NCBI GenBank assembly: GCA_017475405.1
Contig: JAFVFN010000022.1
Coordinates: forward strand, 1 to 64,000
DNA length: 64,000 nucleotides
From: Elusimicrobiaceae bacterium
GTDB taxonomy: Bacteria; Elusimicrobiota; Elusimicrobia; Elusimicrobiales; Elusimicrobiaceae
Direction: 5' to 3'
The notes beneath the pieces were generated by a model. That model ran no database searches and was not told the origin of the DNA. It saw nothing but the letters and a program-made list of their open reading frames with translations. A program made the translations under genes and the position numbers. Of this stretch, positions 51,702-60,413 are shown piece after piece. Numbering within the stretch: position 1 is the stretch's first letter; every line of letters begins with the position of its first letter.

Positions 51702-51794
51702 AGCTATAGTGTAGCATATTTATTCGCGGTTCCCCACAGGAGTTGTCATGAACGATGGAATGACGATTGATAACTTTCTGTCATCGACGACAAC

Positions 51795-51822
51795 TTGACA
51801 TGTTTTTTTTTTTTGATATTTT
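51795..51822 (+). promoter_or_regulatory. T12-spacer promoter of a plus-strand prepilin gene (TTGACA variant)
   Basis: TTGACA (51795-51800), spacer TG-T12-GA (T12 51803-51814), TATTTT (51817-51822). The -35 is a perfect consensus here. Confidence 0.8.
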
Positions 51823-51860
51823 CTCTTTATGAGGAAGAAATTTCAGTCAAGGAGAAATAT

Positions 51861-52361
51861 ATGCAAACAAATCATGCATTTACACTTATAGAGCTTTTGG
51901 TTGTAGTCTTAATTATAGGTATTTTGGCGGCAGTAGCGTTGCCGCAATATCAAATAGCAGTAGCCAAAAGTCGTTATGCTACCCTAAAGGAAATGACCAA
52001 AGCATTTGCCAATGCTCAAGAAATCTATTATTTGGCTAACGGAACATATTCACATGAATTTGCCGCATTGGATATTGATACCCCCGGAGGGGTTATCAAT
52101 CAAGAATCTGGCAATAATGATATGCGTGTATTTGAGTGGGGAAAATGCCGATTGGGATTTAGTAATAGCGTGCAGTGTTATGACGATAATATGGGATACC
52201 AGATTCGTTATATTCACGCCTCAAACAAGCCATCCGAGGTCTGGTGCATTGCTTGGAATAGAGATTTAAATTCAGCGGAAAATAAAGTATGTAAACAAGA
52301 AACGCAATTGAACGCCCCAAGCGGCCCTAAGAACGATACATATTATTTCTGGAGATACTAA
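51861..52361 (+). CDS. Type IV prepilin-like protein (T12-promoter class), 166 aa
   Basis: The start at 51861 follows AAGGAG; an in-frame ATG at 51795 is upstream of the promoter -10. [26 protein letters not shown], Ala at -1. EIYYLANGTYSHEFAALDIDT follows. FEWGKCRLG, VQCYDD, WCIAWNRDLNSAENKVCKQETQ place it in the CKxET subgroup; it ends YYFWRY. A different open frame overlaps its 3' end (52331-52624). Confidence 0.9.
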   Translation: MQTNHAFTLIELLVVVLIIGILAAVALPQYQIAVAKSRYATLKEMTKAFANAQEIYYLANGTYSHEFAALDIDTPGGVINQESGNNDMRVFEWGKCRLGFSNSVQCYDDNMGYQIRYIHASNKPSEVWCIAWNRDLNSAENKVCKQETQLNAPSGPKNDTYYFWRY

Positions 52362-52624
52362 TATATAACGGTAATAGTAATATCTCATCAAATGCCCCTC
52401 GAGGGTATATATTACAAGGGGAAATACTTTCGGAAAAGACCGTCGAATTTGGCAAAAGGTCAGATATTTGGAGTTTAATCAAAAGTCTTTTTAGTCCGAT
52501 GGTCGATATTCCGTTGTGGTTTTGTTTAGCTGGAACCCCATTATTCCTCTATTTTAGATTTATTGTAGATTTACGTTTTTCTAAAGTACAAGGTTCTAAT
52601 AAAACGAATTTGAATATATATTAA
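52331..52624 (+). pseudogene. Unassigned open frame without start, overlapping the prepilin 3' end
   Basis: Stop-free from 52331 to 52624 in a frame different from the prepilin. It reads through NAPRGYILQGEILSEKTVEFG, then SLIKSLFSPMVDIPLW and a hydrophobic FCLAGTPLFLYFRFIV, ending NIY. The composition looks protein-like with one membrane segment, but there is no ATG or GTG at a suitable place. It may be the 3' end of a gene whose front was replaced by the prepilin unit. No family recognised. Confidence 0.35.
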
Positions 52625-52660
52625 AAATTTTTTCTATATTTTAAGGAAAAAATTAATTTT

Positions 52661-52765
52661 ATGCACAAAATCTTGAGGACTTTTGAGTGTTTAATACACA
52701 TTTTCCGGACGAGTTTGTTCGGTTTTATACACATTTTCTTGAGGAGTTTTTTGATTCTATTTTAG
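52661..52765 (+). CDS. Possible 34-residue peptide of three 11-residue repeats
   Basis: Three degenerate 33-base units encode HKILRTFECLI, HIFRTSLFGFI and HIFLRSFLILF after the first Met. Hydrophobic with regular Arg. AAGGA lies 13 bases before the ATG, a long spacing. Expression is not shown; the DNA repeat itself is clear. Confidence 0.3.
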   Translation: MHKILRTFECLIHIFRTSLFGFIHIFLRSFLILF

Positions 52766-52795
52766 ATGTATTGCTAAATTTCTAATTACCAAATA

Positions 52796-52823
52796 CTAAG
52801 CCCCCTCAAATGAGGGGGCTTAG
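52796..52823. terminator. Terminator of nifJ
   Basis: CTAAGCCCCCTCA pairs perfectly with TGAGGGGGCTTAG around AA. Confidence 0.85.
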
Positions 52824-52843
52824 TACAACTTTCAATTTATTAT

Positions 52844-55800
52844 TTATTTCTCTACTTTTTCAGTGGGATGGATAGCCGCCAACTGTTTGTAGAGGTCTCT
52901 GCGCCAGGCATACTCGCTTTCGGCCCGTTTAATGAGCTCTTTCGCCAGTTCCGGATTGTCGCGCATTAAGCCTTTAAAGCGGTTTTCGCCGCTCATATAA
53001 TCGGCTAACGGCAATGTCGGAGCACCTAACGGGGAATCCACATGCAGGGGGTTCTTCCCTTCATAGCGGGCCTCGGGGTTGAAGCGGTAGAGGATCCAGC
53101 GTCCGGCCTGTACGGCACGTTTGGCTTCTCCCATACCTTTGGACATGTCAATCCCGTGGGCGATACAGTGCGAGTAGGCAATGACCAGGGCCGGACCGTT
53201 GTAAGCATCGGCTTCCGCCAGGGCTTGGATGGTCTGGTTCATGTTGGCACCCATGGCTACCTGGGCTACATAGATGTTACCGTAGGTCATGGCAATCATA
53301 CCCAGATCTTTTTTCGGCATCTGTTTACCGCCGGCCGCAAACAAGGCTTTGGCGCCCAACGGCGTAGCTTTGGACATCTGTCCGCCGGTGTTGGAGTATA
53401 CTTCAGTATCAAGCACCAGGATTTTGATGTTTTTACCGGAAGCCAATACGTGGTCCAATCCGCCGTAACCAATATCGTAGGCCCAACCGTCACCGCCCAA
53501 GATCCAGACGGATTTGCGGATGAGGTAATCGGCCAGACTCAAGATACGTTTGCAGGTTTCACAACCTTTTTCGGCACCTTGATTTAAGACAGCTTTGAGG
53601 TCTGCGACACGTTTGCGTTGTTCTTCAACACCTGCGTCCGTGGTTTGGTCAGCGTTCAAAATAGCGTCAATTAAAGCGGCATGTTCTTTGAGGTCACCTT
53701 CTTTGGCAGCCGTTAACGCGGCTTTGGCGTCGGCATTTAATTGGTCAAACGCCAGCCGCATACCCAAACCGAACTCGGCGTTGTCTTCAAACAGGGAGTT
53801 GGCCCAGGCCGGTCCTTTACCGTCTTCGCGTTGGCAATACGGAGTGGTTGGCAGGTTGCCGCCGTAAATGGACGAGCATCCCGTGGCGTTGGCAACGGCC
53901 AAGCGGTCTCCGAAGAGTTGGGTTAAAAGTTTTACGTACGGGGTTTCACCGCAGCCGGCACAGGCACCGGAGAACTCAAACAAGGGTTTGCGCATTTGAG
54001 AACCTTTGACGGATTCTTTTTTGGTTTTTACTTCGGCTTGTTTGAGGCGCAGGAAGAAATCATAGTTTTCAATTTCCTGTTCGCGCACGTCCAACTGGTG
54101 TACCATGTTGATGGCCTTTTTGGTCGGGTCCTGTTTGTTTTTGCCGGGGCAGTTAAATACGCACGCACCGCAGCCCGTGCAGTCTTCAACCGCTACCTGT
54201 ACGGTGAATTTCTTACCGGCCAGGTCGGCTTTGCCATCGGTGGATTTGAAGTTTTTGGGTGCATTTTTAAGTTCCGCCTCATCATAGGCTTTGATGCGGA
54301 TAGCACCGTGCGGACACACGAGCGAGCAGAAACCGCACTGGATACACGCTTCGCTGTCCCAACAGGGAACCTGCAGGGCAATGTTGCGTTTTTCATATTG
54401 GGTGGTACCCGTCGGGAATACACCGCCTTCCGGCATTTTGCTGGTCGGCAGGTCATCGCCGCGACCGGCAATCATTTCGCCAAGCACATCCTGCACAAAC
54501 GCCGGGGCTGTGGCCGGTACCGGTGCCTTGGTATGCAGTTTGGAAGAAACTTCTGCCGGGTATTTGACTTCCTGCAGACCCGCTAAAGCGGCGTCTACCG
54601 CGGCGTAGTTCTTTTGGACGATTTCTTCACCTTTTTTAGAATAAGTTTTTTCGATAGCGTGTTTAATATCGGAAATGGCTTTTTCGGTCGGGATGACACC
54701 TGCAATACCGAAGAACGCGGTTTGCATGATGGTGTTGGTGCGGCTGCCCATGCCGGTTTTAAGAGCGATTTCGGAAGCGTCAATCACATAGACCTTCAAT
54801 TGGCGGTCAATGATGATTTTTTGTACTTCTGCGGTTAAGTGGTTCCAGACTTCCTGAGCGTTGTAAGGAGAGTTAATTAAGACGGTAGCTCCTTTTTTGG
54901 CTTTGCCCAACACATCGTATTTGTCCAGGAAATCAAACATGTGTACGCCGATAAAATCAGCAGATTGGATCAAATACGGAGCACGAATGTAGTTTTTACC
55001 GAAACGGATGTGTGAGGTGGTCATGGAACCCGATTTTTTGGAATCGTACACGAAGTAACCCTGTGCACAGAATCCGTTTGCGGAAATAATCTTCATGGTG
55101 TTTTTGTTGGCACCTACCGTACCGTCAGACCCTAGCCCGTAGAACAAGGCGGCAAAGATATCTTTGGCAGATTTGCTTTCCAGGGTGGTTTTGGGTAAAG
55201 ACAATCCGGTCAAATCGTCGTTAATACCAACAGTGAACTCCTTTTTGGGTTGGGCTTGAGCCAAGTTATCAAAAATGGCTTTTACGTCAGAGGGGGTAAA
55301 GTCTTTGGAACCGATTCCGTAGCGGCCGCCGGCGATAAACGGAGTGGCGGCAAATTTGGCTTTGGCCTCAGCGGTCAAGAACGCGGCACAGACATCCTGG
55401 AATAACGGCTCACCCAGGGCACCGGGTTCTTTGGTGCGGTCCATGACGGCGACTTTTTTAACGGTGTTCGGGATGACTTTAATGAAATCCGCTACACTGA
55501 ACGGACGGAATAATTTGATTTTGAGTACACCGACTTTTTGACCCTGCATGGCTTCTACGGCGTTTTGGGCTACATCGGCACCGGAACCCATGATTACGAT
55601 TAAGCGTTCGGCATCAGCATCTCCGAAGTATTGGAATAAGTCATAGTGGCGGCCGGAAATTTTTTCAAATTTGGCCATTTCTTCTTTGACGATCCCGGGT
55701 ACGGCATTGTAAAATTTGTTGACGGCTTCGCGTGCCTGGAAATATACGTCCGGATTGGCGGCTGTACCGCGTACGGTTGGATGTTCCGGATTTAAACCGC

Positions 55801-56413
55801 GTGATTTGTGTGCGGCAATTAAGTCGTCAGAAATCATTTCTTTCATTTGTTCTTTGGTTAAAGGTTCTACCATGTTAAGTTCATGGCTGGTGCGGAACCC
55901 GTCAAAGAAATGTACAAACGGTACGCGAGCGCGCAACGTAGAAGCCTGAGCGATTAAGGCCATATCCATAGCTTCCTGCGGGTTATCCGAGCAGAGCATG
56001 GCCCAACCGGTTTGGCGTACGGCCATCACGTCGGAATGGTCACCGAAAATAGAGAGTGCCGTGGTGGCAATTGCACGGGCGGAAACATGGAATACGGTCG
56101 GTGTAAGTTCCCCGGCAATTTTATACATGTTGGGGATCATTAAGAGCAGACCCTGAGAAGCGGTAAAAGTAGTGGTTAACGCACCGGCGACTAAAGATCC
56201 GTGTACGGCACCGGAAGCACCGCCCTCGGATTGTAATTCGTTGACAGAGGGGATATTGCCCCAGAGGTTGGTTTCGCCTTTGGCGCTTTTGGCGTCACAG
56301 ATTTCGCCCATCGTGGAAGAAGGCGTAATCGGATAAATAGCAATTACTTCGTTGGTAGCATGGGCGACGTAAGATACTGCGGTGTTGCCGTCCATAGCAA
56401 CTAGTTTAGCCAT
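52844..56413 (-). CDS. nifJ: Pyruvate:ferredoxin (flavodoxin) oxidoreductase
   Basis: 1189 aa, full-length single-chain type. Order: pyruvate-binding domain I (YPITPSSTMGE, residues ~25-36), domain II, the gamma-like domain (GRGDDL linker region), two 4Fe-4S motifs CIQCGFCSLVCPHG and CTGCGACVFNCPG, and the thiamin domain with CAGCGETPYVKLL and GGDGWAYDIGYGGLDH. A final Cys in the YSHCIAHGIDM block binds the third cluster. It splits pyruvate to acetyl-CoA, CO2 and reduced ferredoxin, which would feed the hydrogenase matured by HydG. Codon bias suggests high expression. Confidence 0.97.
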   Translation of the reverse strand: MAKLVAMDGNTAVSYVAHATNEVIAIYPITPSSTMGEICDAKSAKGETNLWGNIPSVNELQSEGGASGAVHGSLVAGALTTTFTASQGLLLMIPNMYKIAGELTPTVFHVSARAIATTALSIFGDHSDVMAVRQTGWAMLCSDNPQEAMDMALIAQASTLRARVPFVHFFDGFRTSHELNMVEPLTKEQMKEMISDDLIAAHKSRGLNPEHPTVRGTAANPDVYFQAREAVNKFYNAVPGIVKEEMAKFEKISGRHYDLFQYFGDADAERLIVIMGSGADVAQNAVEAMQGQKVGVLKIKLFRPFSVADFIKVIPNTVKKVAVMDRTKEPGALGEPLFQDVCAAFLTAEAKAKFAATPFIAGGRYGIGSKDFTPSDVKAIFDNLAQAQPKKEFTVGINDDLTGLSLPKTTLESKSAKDIFAALFYGLGSDGTVGANKNTMKIISANGFCAQGYFVYDSKKSGSMTTSHIRFGKNYIRAPYLIQSADFIGVHMFDFLDKYDVLGKAKKGATVLINSPYNAQEVWNHLTAEVQKIIIDRQLKVYVIDASEIALKTGMGSRTNTIMQTAFFGIAGVIPTEKAISDIKHAIEKTYSKKGEEIVQKNYAAVDAALAGLQEVKYPAEVSSKLHTKAPVPATAPAFVQDVLGEMIAGRGDDLPTSKMPEGGVFPTGTTQYEKRNIALQVPCWDSEACIQCGFCSLVCPHGAIRIKAYDEAELKNAPKNFKSTDGKADLAGKKFTVQVAVEDCTGCGACVFNCPGKNKQDPTKKAINMVHQLDVREQEIENYDFFLRLKQAEVKTKKESVKGSQMRKPLFEFSGACAGCGETPYVKLLTQLFGDRLAVANATGCSSIYGGNLPTTPYCQREDGKGPAWANSLFEDNAEFGLGMRLAFDQLNADAKAALTAAKEGDLKEHAALIDAILNADQTTDAGVEEQRKRVADLKAVLNQGAEKGCETCKRILSLADYLIRKSVWILGGDGWAYDIGYGGLDHVLASGKNIKILVLDTEVYSNTGGQMSKATPLGAKALFAAGGKQMPKKDLGMIAMTYGNIYVAQVAMGANMNQTIQALAEADAYNGPALVIAYSHCIAHGIDMSKGMGEAKRAVQAGRWILYRFNPEARYEGKNPLHVDSPLGAPTLPLADYMSGENRFKGLMRDNPELAKELIKRAESEYAWRRDLYKQLAAIHPTEKVEK

Positions 56414-56595
56414 AAAAGAAGTCTCCTTGTTTAATGTTAAAACGGTTTACGTGCTTAGACACATAAAACCGGACGAATCCGGTATGCTTAAATTATAGCA
56501 TTTTCTATTGTGTCTTGGGGGAATCCAACGGGGGAAAATTACATCAGTACCTTTATTACACGCAAAAGGGATTGTCTTATTTTAGCCAACGGTAT

Positions 56596-56622
56596 AGAGG
56601 ACTCTTTAAACTGGAGTCCTCT
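56596..56622. repeat. Perfect 9-bp hairpin in the nifJ upstream region
   Basis: AGAGGACTC and GAGTCCTCT around TTTAAACTG. No gene ends just before it; it may be left over from the decayed prepilin region that follows. Confidence 0.5.
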
Positions 56623-56694
56623 GGTTGCGTGGCAAATAATAGTGTTTCTAACGGTTAGGGTTTTCATCTCCATATTCAAATCCTAAAGAGGAAC

Positions 56695-56811
56695 AAATTG
56701 CTTGTCCCACTAGCAAGTGATTCTTGCGTAGGCAATAAATTATGCAAAAGTGAAACAGGTCGTACTACTTTTCGGGAAGCAGATAATAGATATCAGTGGT
56801 TATATCCTTAA
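56695..56811 (+). pseudogene. Decayed 3' fragment of a prepilin-like gene
   Basis: One frame reads ASDSCVGNKLCKSETG, then RTTFREADNRYQWLYP and stop at 56811. This matches the C-terminal end of the CKxETG pilin subgroup, closest to 36118-36654 ([10 protein letters not shown] ... GWLYP). No T12 promoter, no class III signal and no leader are present upstream. The surrounding 547 bases between nifJ and glnA hold no intact gene. Confidence 0.65.
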
Positions 56812-56904
56812 CTGATATAAGTATCAAACTTTCCGGACCGTGGGTTCCTTGTTGTTGCATTATATTGGCAGAAGGGTCATCTCGCTAAACGGATAGAATA
56901 GAAT

Positions 56905-56932
56905 CTCCCTGCAAACTTATGATTGCAGGGAG
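56905..56932 (-). terminator. Terminator of glnA
   Basis: CTCCCTGCAA pairs with TTGCAGGGAG around ACTTATGA; placed just beyond the glnA stop on the minus strand. Confidence 0.75.
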
Positions 56933-56960
56933 GCATATTTGAGACGATAGCTATATTACA

Positions 56961-58310
56961 TTACAGCGTAGACAAATACCGTTCTAGTTCATAGCTTGAT
57001 ACATGGGTTCGGTAAGAGTCCCATTCAATATCCTTGTTAGCAATGAATTTCTCAAACGTATGTTCGCCCAAGATCTTTTTGACGAGCTCAGAACTGCGCG
57101 TATAGTTAACCGCTTCATATAAGTAAGCGGGCAACGTGTCGATTTGATGCTGGGCGCGTTGTTCTTTGCTCATGCGGAAAATATTTTCTTCCGTAATCGG
57201 CGGTACCTGCATTTTATGTTTAATTCCGTCCAGTCCGGCGCCCAACATAACGGCAAACGTCAAATACGGGTTACAGGCCGGGTCCGGGAACCGGCATTCA
57301 ATGCGGGTAGCATTGGGTTTACCGATTTTAACCTGCGGGATACGCACCAGCGTACTGCGGTTTTTGCGGCCCCAGGCAATATACGCCGGTGCTTCATAGC
57401 CGGGAACCAGGCGTTTATAGGAGTTGACCCATTGGTTGGTAACGGAGCAGATTTCTTTGACGTGTGCCAAGATACCGGCAATGTACTGACGGGCTGTTTC
57501 GGACAAATAGAGCGGATCTTTTTCATCAAAAAACGCGTTGGATCCATTCTTAAAGAGCGATTGGTGTACATGCATGCCGCTTCCGTTGATTTTGGCAATG
57601 GGTTTGGGCATAAAAGTCGCGTATACGCCGTTCGCCGCGGCTACCTGTTTGACTACGGTGCGGTACGTAATAACCTGATCGGCCATTTTCATGGCTTCAT
57701 CGTAACGAAGGTCAATTTCATGCTGGGAGGGGGCTACTTCGTGGTGTGAGTATTCCACGCGGATACCGAGTTTTTCAAGCATCTGCATGGTTTGACGACG
57801 AATGGCATACGAAGTATCCAGAGGAATCGTATCAAAGTAACCGGCGTGGTCTAGTGTTTGCGGGGTTTTGTTATCTTTAAAGTAAAAGTATTCAAGTTCC
57901 GGACCGACCATGAACTGGTCAAACCCGGCTTTTTTCATTTCGGCCAGGTTGCGCTTTAAAATATAGCGCGGATCCCCTTCAAATTGTTTGCCGTCTGTTG
58001 TTTTGATGTCACAAAAGAACCGGGCAATCGGCGCACCGGTAAATTCCGGGGGGAACATTTGGAATGTATCCAGATCCGGCAGGGCCACCAAATCAGACTC
58101 ATAAATACGGGCAAATCCTTCTACAGATGAGCCGTCCAGTCCCATGCCTTCCGTCATGGCGTATTCAAACTCACGGTACGATACGGAAATGGATTTGAGT
58201 TTACCTAAAATATCGACAAACCATAACTTGATGATTTGGATATTGTTTTGTTCGGTCAGTTTTAAAATCTCTTTGATTTTTTCTTTTTCTTCGGCAGTAC
58301 GTTGTAACAT
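56961..58310 (-). CDS. glnA: Glutamine synthetase, type I
   Basis: 449 aa, the shorter GSI-alpha length. LWFVDILGKLKSISVSYREFEYAMTEGMGLDGSSVEGF is the N-terminal block; VGPELEYFYF holds metal-binding Glu, NGSGMHVHQSLF the His and Gly, and the PGYEAPAYIAWGRKNRSTLVRIPQ block the Glu flap and Arg residues. No adenylylation-loop Tyr of the GSI-beta type is evident. It makes glutamine from glutamate, ammonia and ATP. A GGAGG site precedes the ATG, and a cluster of hairpins lies upstream. Confidence 0.95.
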   Translation of the reverse strand: MLQRTAEEKEKIKEILKLTEQNNIQIIKLWFVDILGKLKSISVSYREFEYAMTEGMGLDGSSVEGFARIYESDLVALPDLDTFQMFPPEFTGAPIARFFCDIKTTDGKQFEGDPRYILKRNLAEMKKAGFDQFMVGPELEYFYFKDNKTPQTLDHAGYFDTIPLDTSYAIRRQTMQMLEKLGIRVEYSHHEVAPSQHEIDLRYDEAMKMADQVITYRTVVKQVAAANGVYATFMPKPIAKINGSGMHVHQSLFKNGSNAFFDEKDPLYLSETARQYIAGILAHVKEICSVTNQWVNSYKRLVPGYEAPAYIAWGRKNRSTLVRIPQVKIGKPNATRIECRFPDPACNPYLTFAVMLGAGLDGIKHKMQVPPITEENIFRMSKEQRAQHQIDTLPAYLYEAVNYTRSSELVKKILGEHTFEKFIANKDIEWDSYRTHVSSYELERYLSTL

Positions 58311-58373
58311 AATTGTTATATTCCTCCAGGGTACTCTTTATTGTACTTTATTTGCAGAGAAGTGAGTAAACTA

Positions 58374-58502
58374 CTACGGGCTCCCACCCGTAGCATACGC
58401 TTCGCGCGTTTCAAACAGTTTCACTGTTTGACTACGCTCACTGCAGGAAAAATCTCCGATTTTTAGCGTGGCTACACCTCTTCTCAATAGGTTTTTGCCT
58501 AT
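58374..58502. other. Cluster of consecutive short hairpins upstream of glnA
   Basis: Four perfect hairpins in 130 bases: CTACGGG/CCCGTAG (58374-58393), CAAACAG/CTGTTTG (58412-58430), AAAAATC/GATTTTT (58448-58464) and ATAGG/CCTAT (58487-58502), plus a possible ACGCT/AGCGT stem enclosing the third. Loops are three to six bases. It is 64 bases before glnA and could be a structured 5' leader or a small RNA. No known class recognised. Confidence 0.5.
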
Positions 58503-58519
58503 GGGTTGCCCGGTATGTA

Positions 58520-58549
58520 AAAAAAATGCTCCTGTGAAGGAGCATTTTT
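58520..58549. terminator. Bidirectional terminator
   Basis: AAAATGCTCC pairs with GGAGCATTTT around TGTGAA; A-run on one side and TTTTT on the other. Ends the small secreted-protein operon on the minus strand. Confidence 0.88.
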
Positions 58550-58580
58550 AGTGTACCAGCTTGGAAATAACTTCAGATCC

Positions 58581-59270
58581 TTACTCACTAATGACTTGCT
58601 GGTAGTAATAGTCCAGTGTATGTTTGGCATGACCGCTGTGGCGGTTGCGGTCTTGCTGCAGGCGTTCTTCGGCCTGATAAAGGAATTGCGGGTCATATTC
58701 TTCCCAAAGTGTATTTTCTCCCAGAGTACTTGGCGTAACTTGCCCGAAAGCCGGGTCTGCTGAGAGATATTCATTGACGAGTTGGTTATAGTAGTAGTCC
58801 AAATCATGTTCGGCTCTGCCGCTATGCGCATTTTTATCTAACTGCAAACGCTCTTCTGCCTGATAGAGTAAGCCCGGATCTCGCGACTCTGCTAAAAAAG
58901 CGCGCCGAGAAAGATATGTGGGTTGAGCCGTAGCAGTTGTTGTAGAGGCAACAGGCTTACGGATTCCTTTTTGGTAATCACTGCGAATTTGAGCCTGTCT
59001 GGGTGCATCCGCTCGGCGGTACTCGGGGTCTAGTAAATACGGATATTTATCAAAATCGGCATACATATCCGTTGTATTTCGAATAGAAGCCAGTTCCTCT
59101 TCGGCTGCAATGAGTTCCCGGGTGGATAATTCGTTGTCATCTGTTTGGGTGGCTTGCGCTGAGGCAGTTGCCACGGCGCGTTCCACGGCTACGTCCATGC
59201 GGGTTTGCGCGGCAGCCGGCAGCGTATAAACAGCGGCTAATAATAAGGTTAAAGTCCATTTGGGTGTCAT
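58581..59270 (-). CDS. Secreted protein with duplicated C-terminal module, 229 aa
   Basis: Signal peptide MTPKWTLTLLLAAVYTLPAAAQ. Two copies of a module of about 37 residues end the protein: LLYQAEERLQLDKNAHSGRA then HDLDYYYNQLVNE, and FLYQAEERLQQDRNRHSGHA then HTLDYYYQQVISE. Between signal and repeats the sequence is helical and Ala/Thr-rich. No family recognised. It follows the 177-aa secreted protein by 15 bases, so both come from one transcript with the three-half-site element upstream. Confidence 0.7.
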   Translation of the reverse strand: MTPKWTLTLLLAAVYTLPAAAQTRMDVAVERAVATASAQATQTDDNELSTRELIAAEEELASIRNTTDMYADFDKYPYLLDPEYRRADAPRQAQIRSDYQKGIRKPVASTTTATAQPTYLSRRAFLAESRDPGLLYQAEERLQLDKNAHSGRAEHDLDYYYNQLVNEYLSADPAFGQVTPSTLGENTLWEEYDPQFLYQAEERLQQDRNRHSGHAKHTLDYYYQQVISE

Positions 59271-59285
59271 ACATGCTCCTGTGTG

Positions 59286-59819
59286 TTAATTTCCTTCTTC
59301 TTCCTCTTCCTGCGGGAAAAAGATTTCACCTAAAACGGTCAGTTCGTCTGCATTTAATTTTTGGGTTTGTTCAAAATATCCCAAGGCTGAAATCAAATAC
59401 ATACCTTTAATCATGTCACTGATGTCTTGTAAGGTAAATTCTTGTACGGGTAACCCGTAGGTTTGGGCCATTTGTTTGTATTGTTCGTTAAATTGGGCTA
59501 CGTCGACGTCTTGTAATGCCGGGGCCACCAGTTCGCTCAGGGCCGTATCCAATGAGTTGCTGTATTGTTCAAGCTGCTCGGCTTGGGTCGGAGTTAAATC
59601 GGTTTGTCCGGCGGCTTGAGCATCTAACGCCAATTTGGAGAGAGACTTAAAAGTTGGCAATAATTTTTTGTCAAATCCTTTCTGCAGCTCCTGGATTTGT
59701 GCGGCGTATTGCTGCAACATTGGAGAAACAGGATCGTCGTCCTGCATGGCGGGATATGCAAATGCACACACGCTTAAAAGTACGGATAAAACGGATACAG
59801 TTAGTTTTTTGATGTTCAT
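59286..59819 (-). CDS. Small secreted helical protein, 177 aa
   Basis: The start at 59819 follows AGGAGG. Signal peptide MNIKKLTVSVLSVLLSVCAFA. The mature part is predicted all-helical with Gln/Leu heptad-like patterns (QQYAAQIQELQKGFDKKLL) and ends in a run of seven acidic residues (FFPQEEEEEGN). Function unknown. First gene of a two-gene unit. Confidence 0.7.
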   Translation of the reverse strand: MNIKKLTVSVLSVLLSVCAFAYPAMQDDDPVSPMLQQYAAQIQELQKGFDKKLLPTFKSLSKLALDAQAAGQTDLTPTQAEQLEQYSNSLDTALSELVAPALQDVDVAQFNEQYKQMAQTYGLPVQEFTLQDISDMIKGMYLISALGYFEQTQKLNADELTVLGEIFFPQEEEEEGN

Positions 59820-59868
59820 ATAATTCCTCCTGTTACTATATAACATAATAAAATGGGTGGTATTTACC

Positions 59869-59900
59869 AGGGTCTTTGGACCCAGAGAGTCCTAGGCCCT
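59869..59900 (-). promoter_or_regulatory. Three-half-site element (copy e)
   Basis: On the minus strand: AGGGCCTAG, six bases, CTGGGTCC, aaa, GACCCT. The second and third half-sites form GGGTC-CAAA-GACCC. It touches the stop codon of the upstream gene (59899) and lies 49 bases before the next start. Confidence 0.57.
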
Positions 59901-60378
59901 AAAAACGGCCTCGGTTTACCGCCTCCTGAATGATTTTAACGGTTTCTTCCAAAGCGGCACTGTCGTCTAAAAAAATCGGGTTGGTATAACGGTGTTGGTT
60001 CTGCTGGAACAGTTTGGCCAGTTCCGTTGCTAAAGAGACAAATTCGTCGTTGTAGGCAGAGCTCAGGAGCGTGCGTTGCTCTTTGGACATCGTTTCAAGT
60101 TCACTCAGTTTATTAAAAAACGGTTGAAGGCGCGTCGTAATAAAAATAGCAATCTTCGTGTCGGAAAAAGTCGCATCCTTGGTATTAATACGCCTATGAA
60201 AATAGTTGTACCCCAATCGTACGGCACGGCGTGAGTTTAATGATGTATCCGAGGAATACACCTGCCAAAAGGGTTCATCCACAGGTGCCGTTAATATGGC
60301 GTGTTCCAATGCTTGTTCCTGCCAGGCGCACAGCGGTAAAGTCAGTATTAATAAAAGTAAAATCAGAAACTTTTTCAT
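59899..60378 (-). CDS. Small secreted protein, 159 aa
   Basis: The start at 60378 gives the signal peptide MKKFLILLLLILTLPLCAWQ; the ATG at 60414 lies within the half-site element. The mature part is helical (KLSELETMSKEQRTLLSSAYNDEFVSLATELAKLF). No Shine-Dalgarno sequence is clear. It has its own copy of the three-half-site element, although it is followed directly by the next two secreted-protein genes in the same direction. Function unknown. Confidence 0.68.
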   Translation of the reverse strand: MKKFLILLLLILTLPLCAWQEQALEHAILTAPVDEPFWQVYSSDTSLNSRRAVRLGYNYFHRRINTKDATFSDTKIAIFITTRLQPFFNKLSELETMSKEQRTLLSSAYNDEFVSLATELAKLFQQNQHRYTNPIFLDDSAALEETVKIIQEAVNRGRF

Positions 60379-60413
60379 ACTTATATCATAGGCAATATGC
60401 CGCCCGGGGTGCA

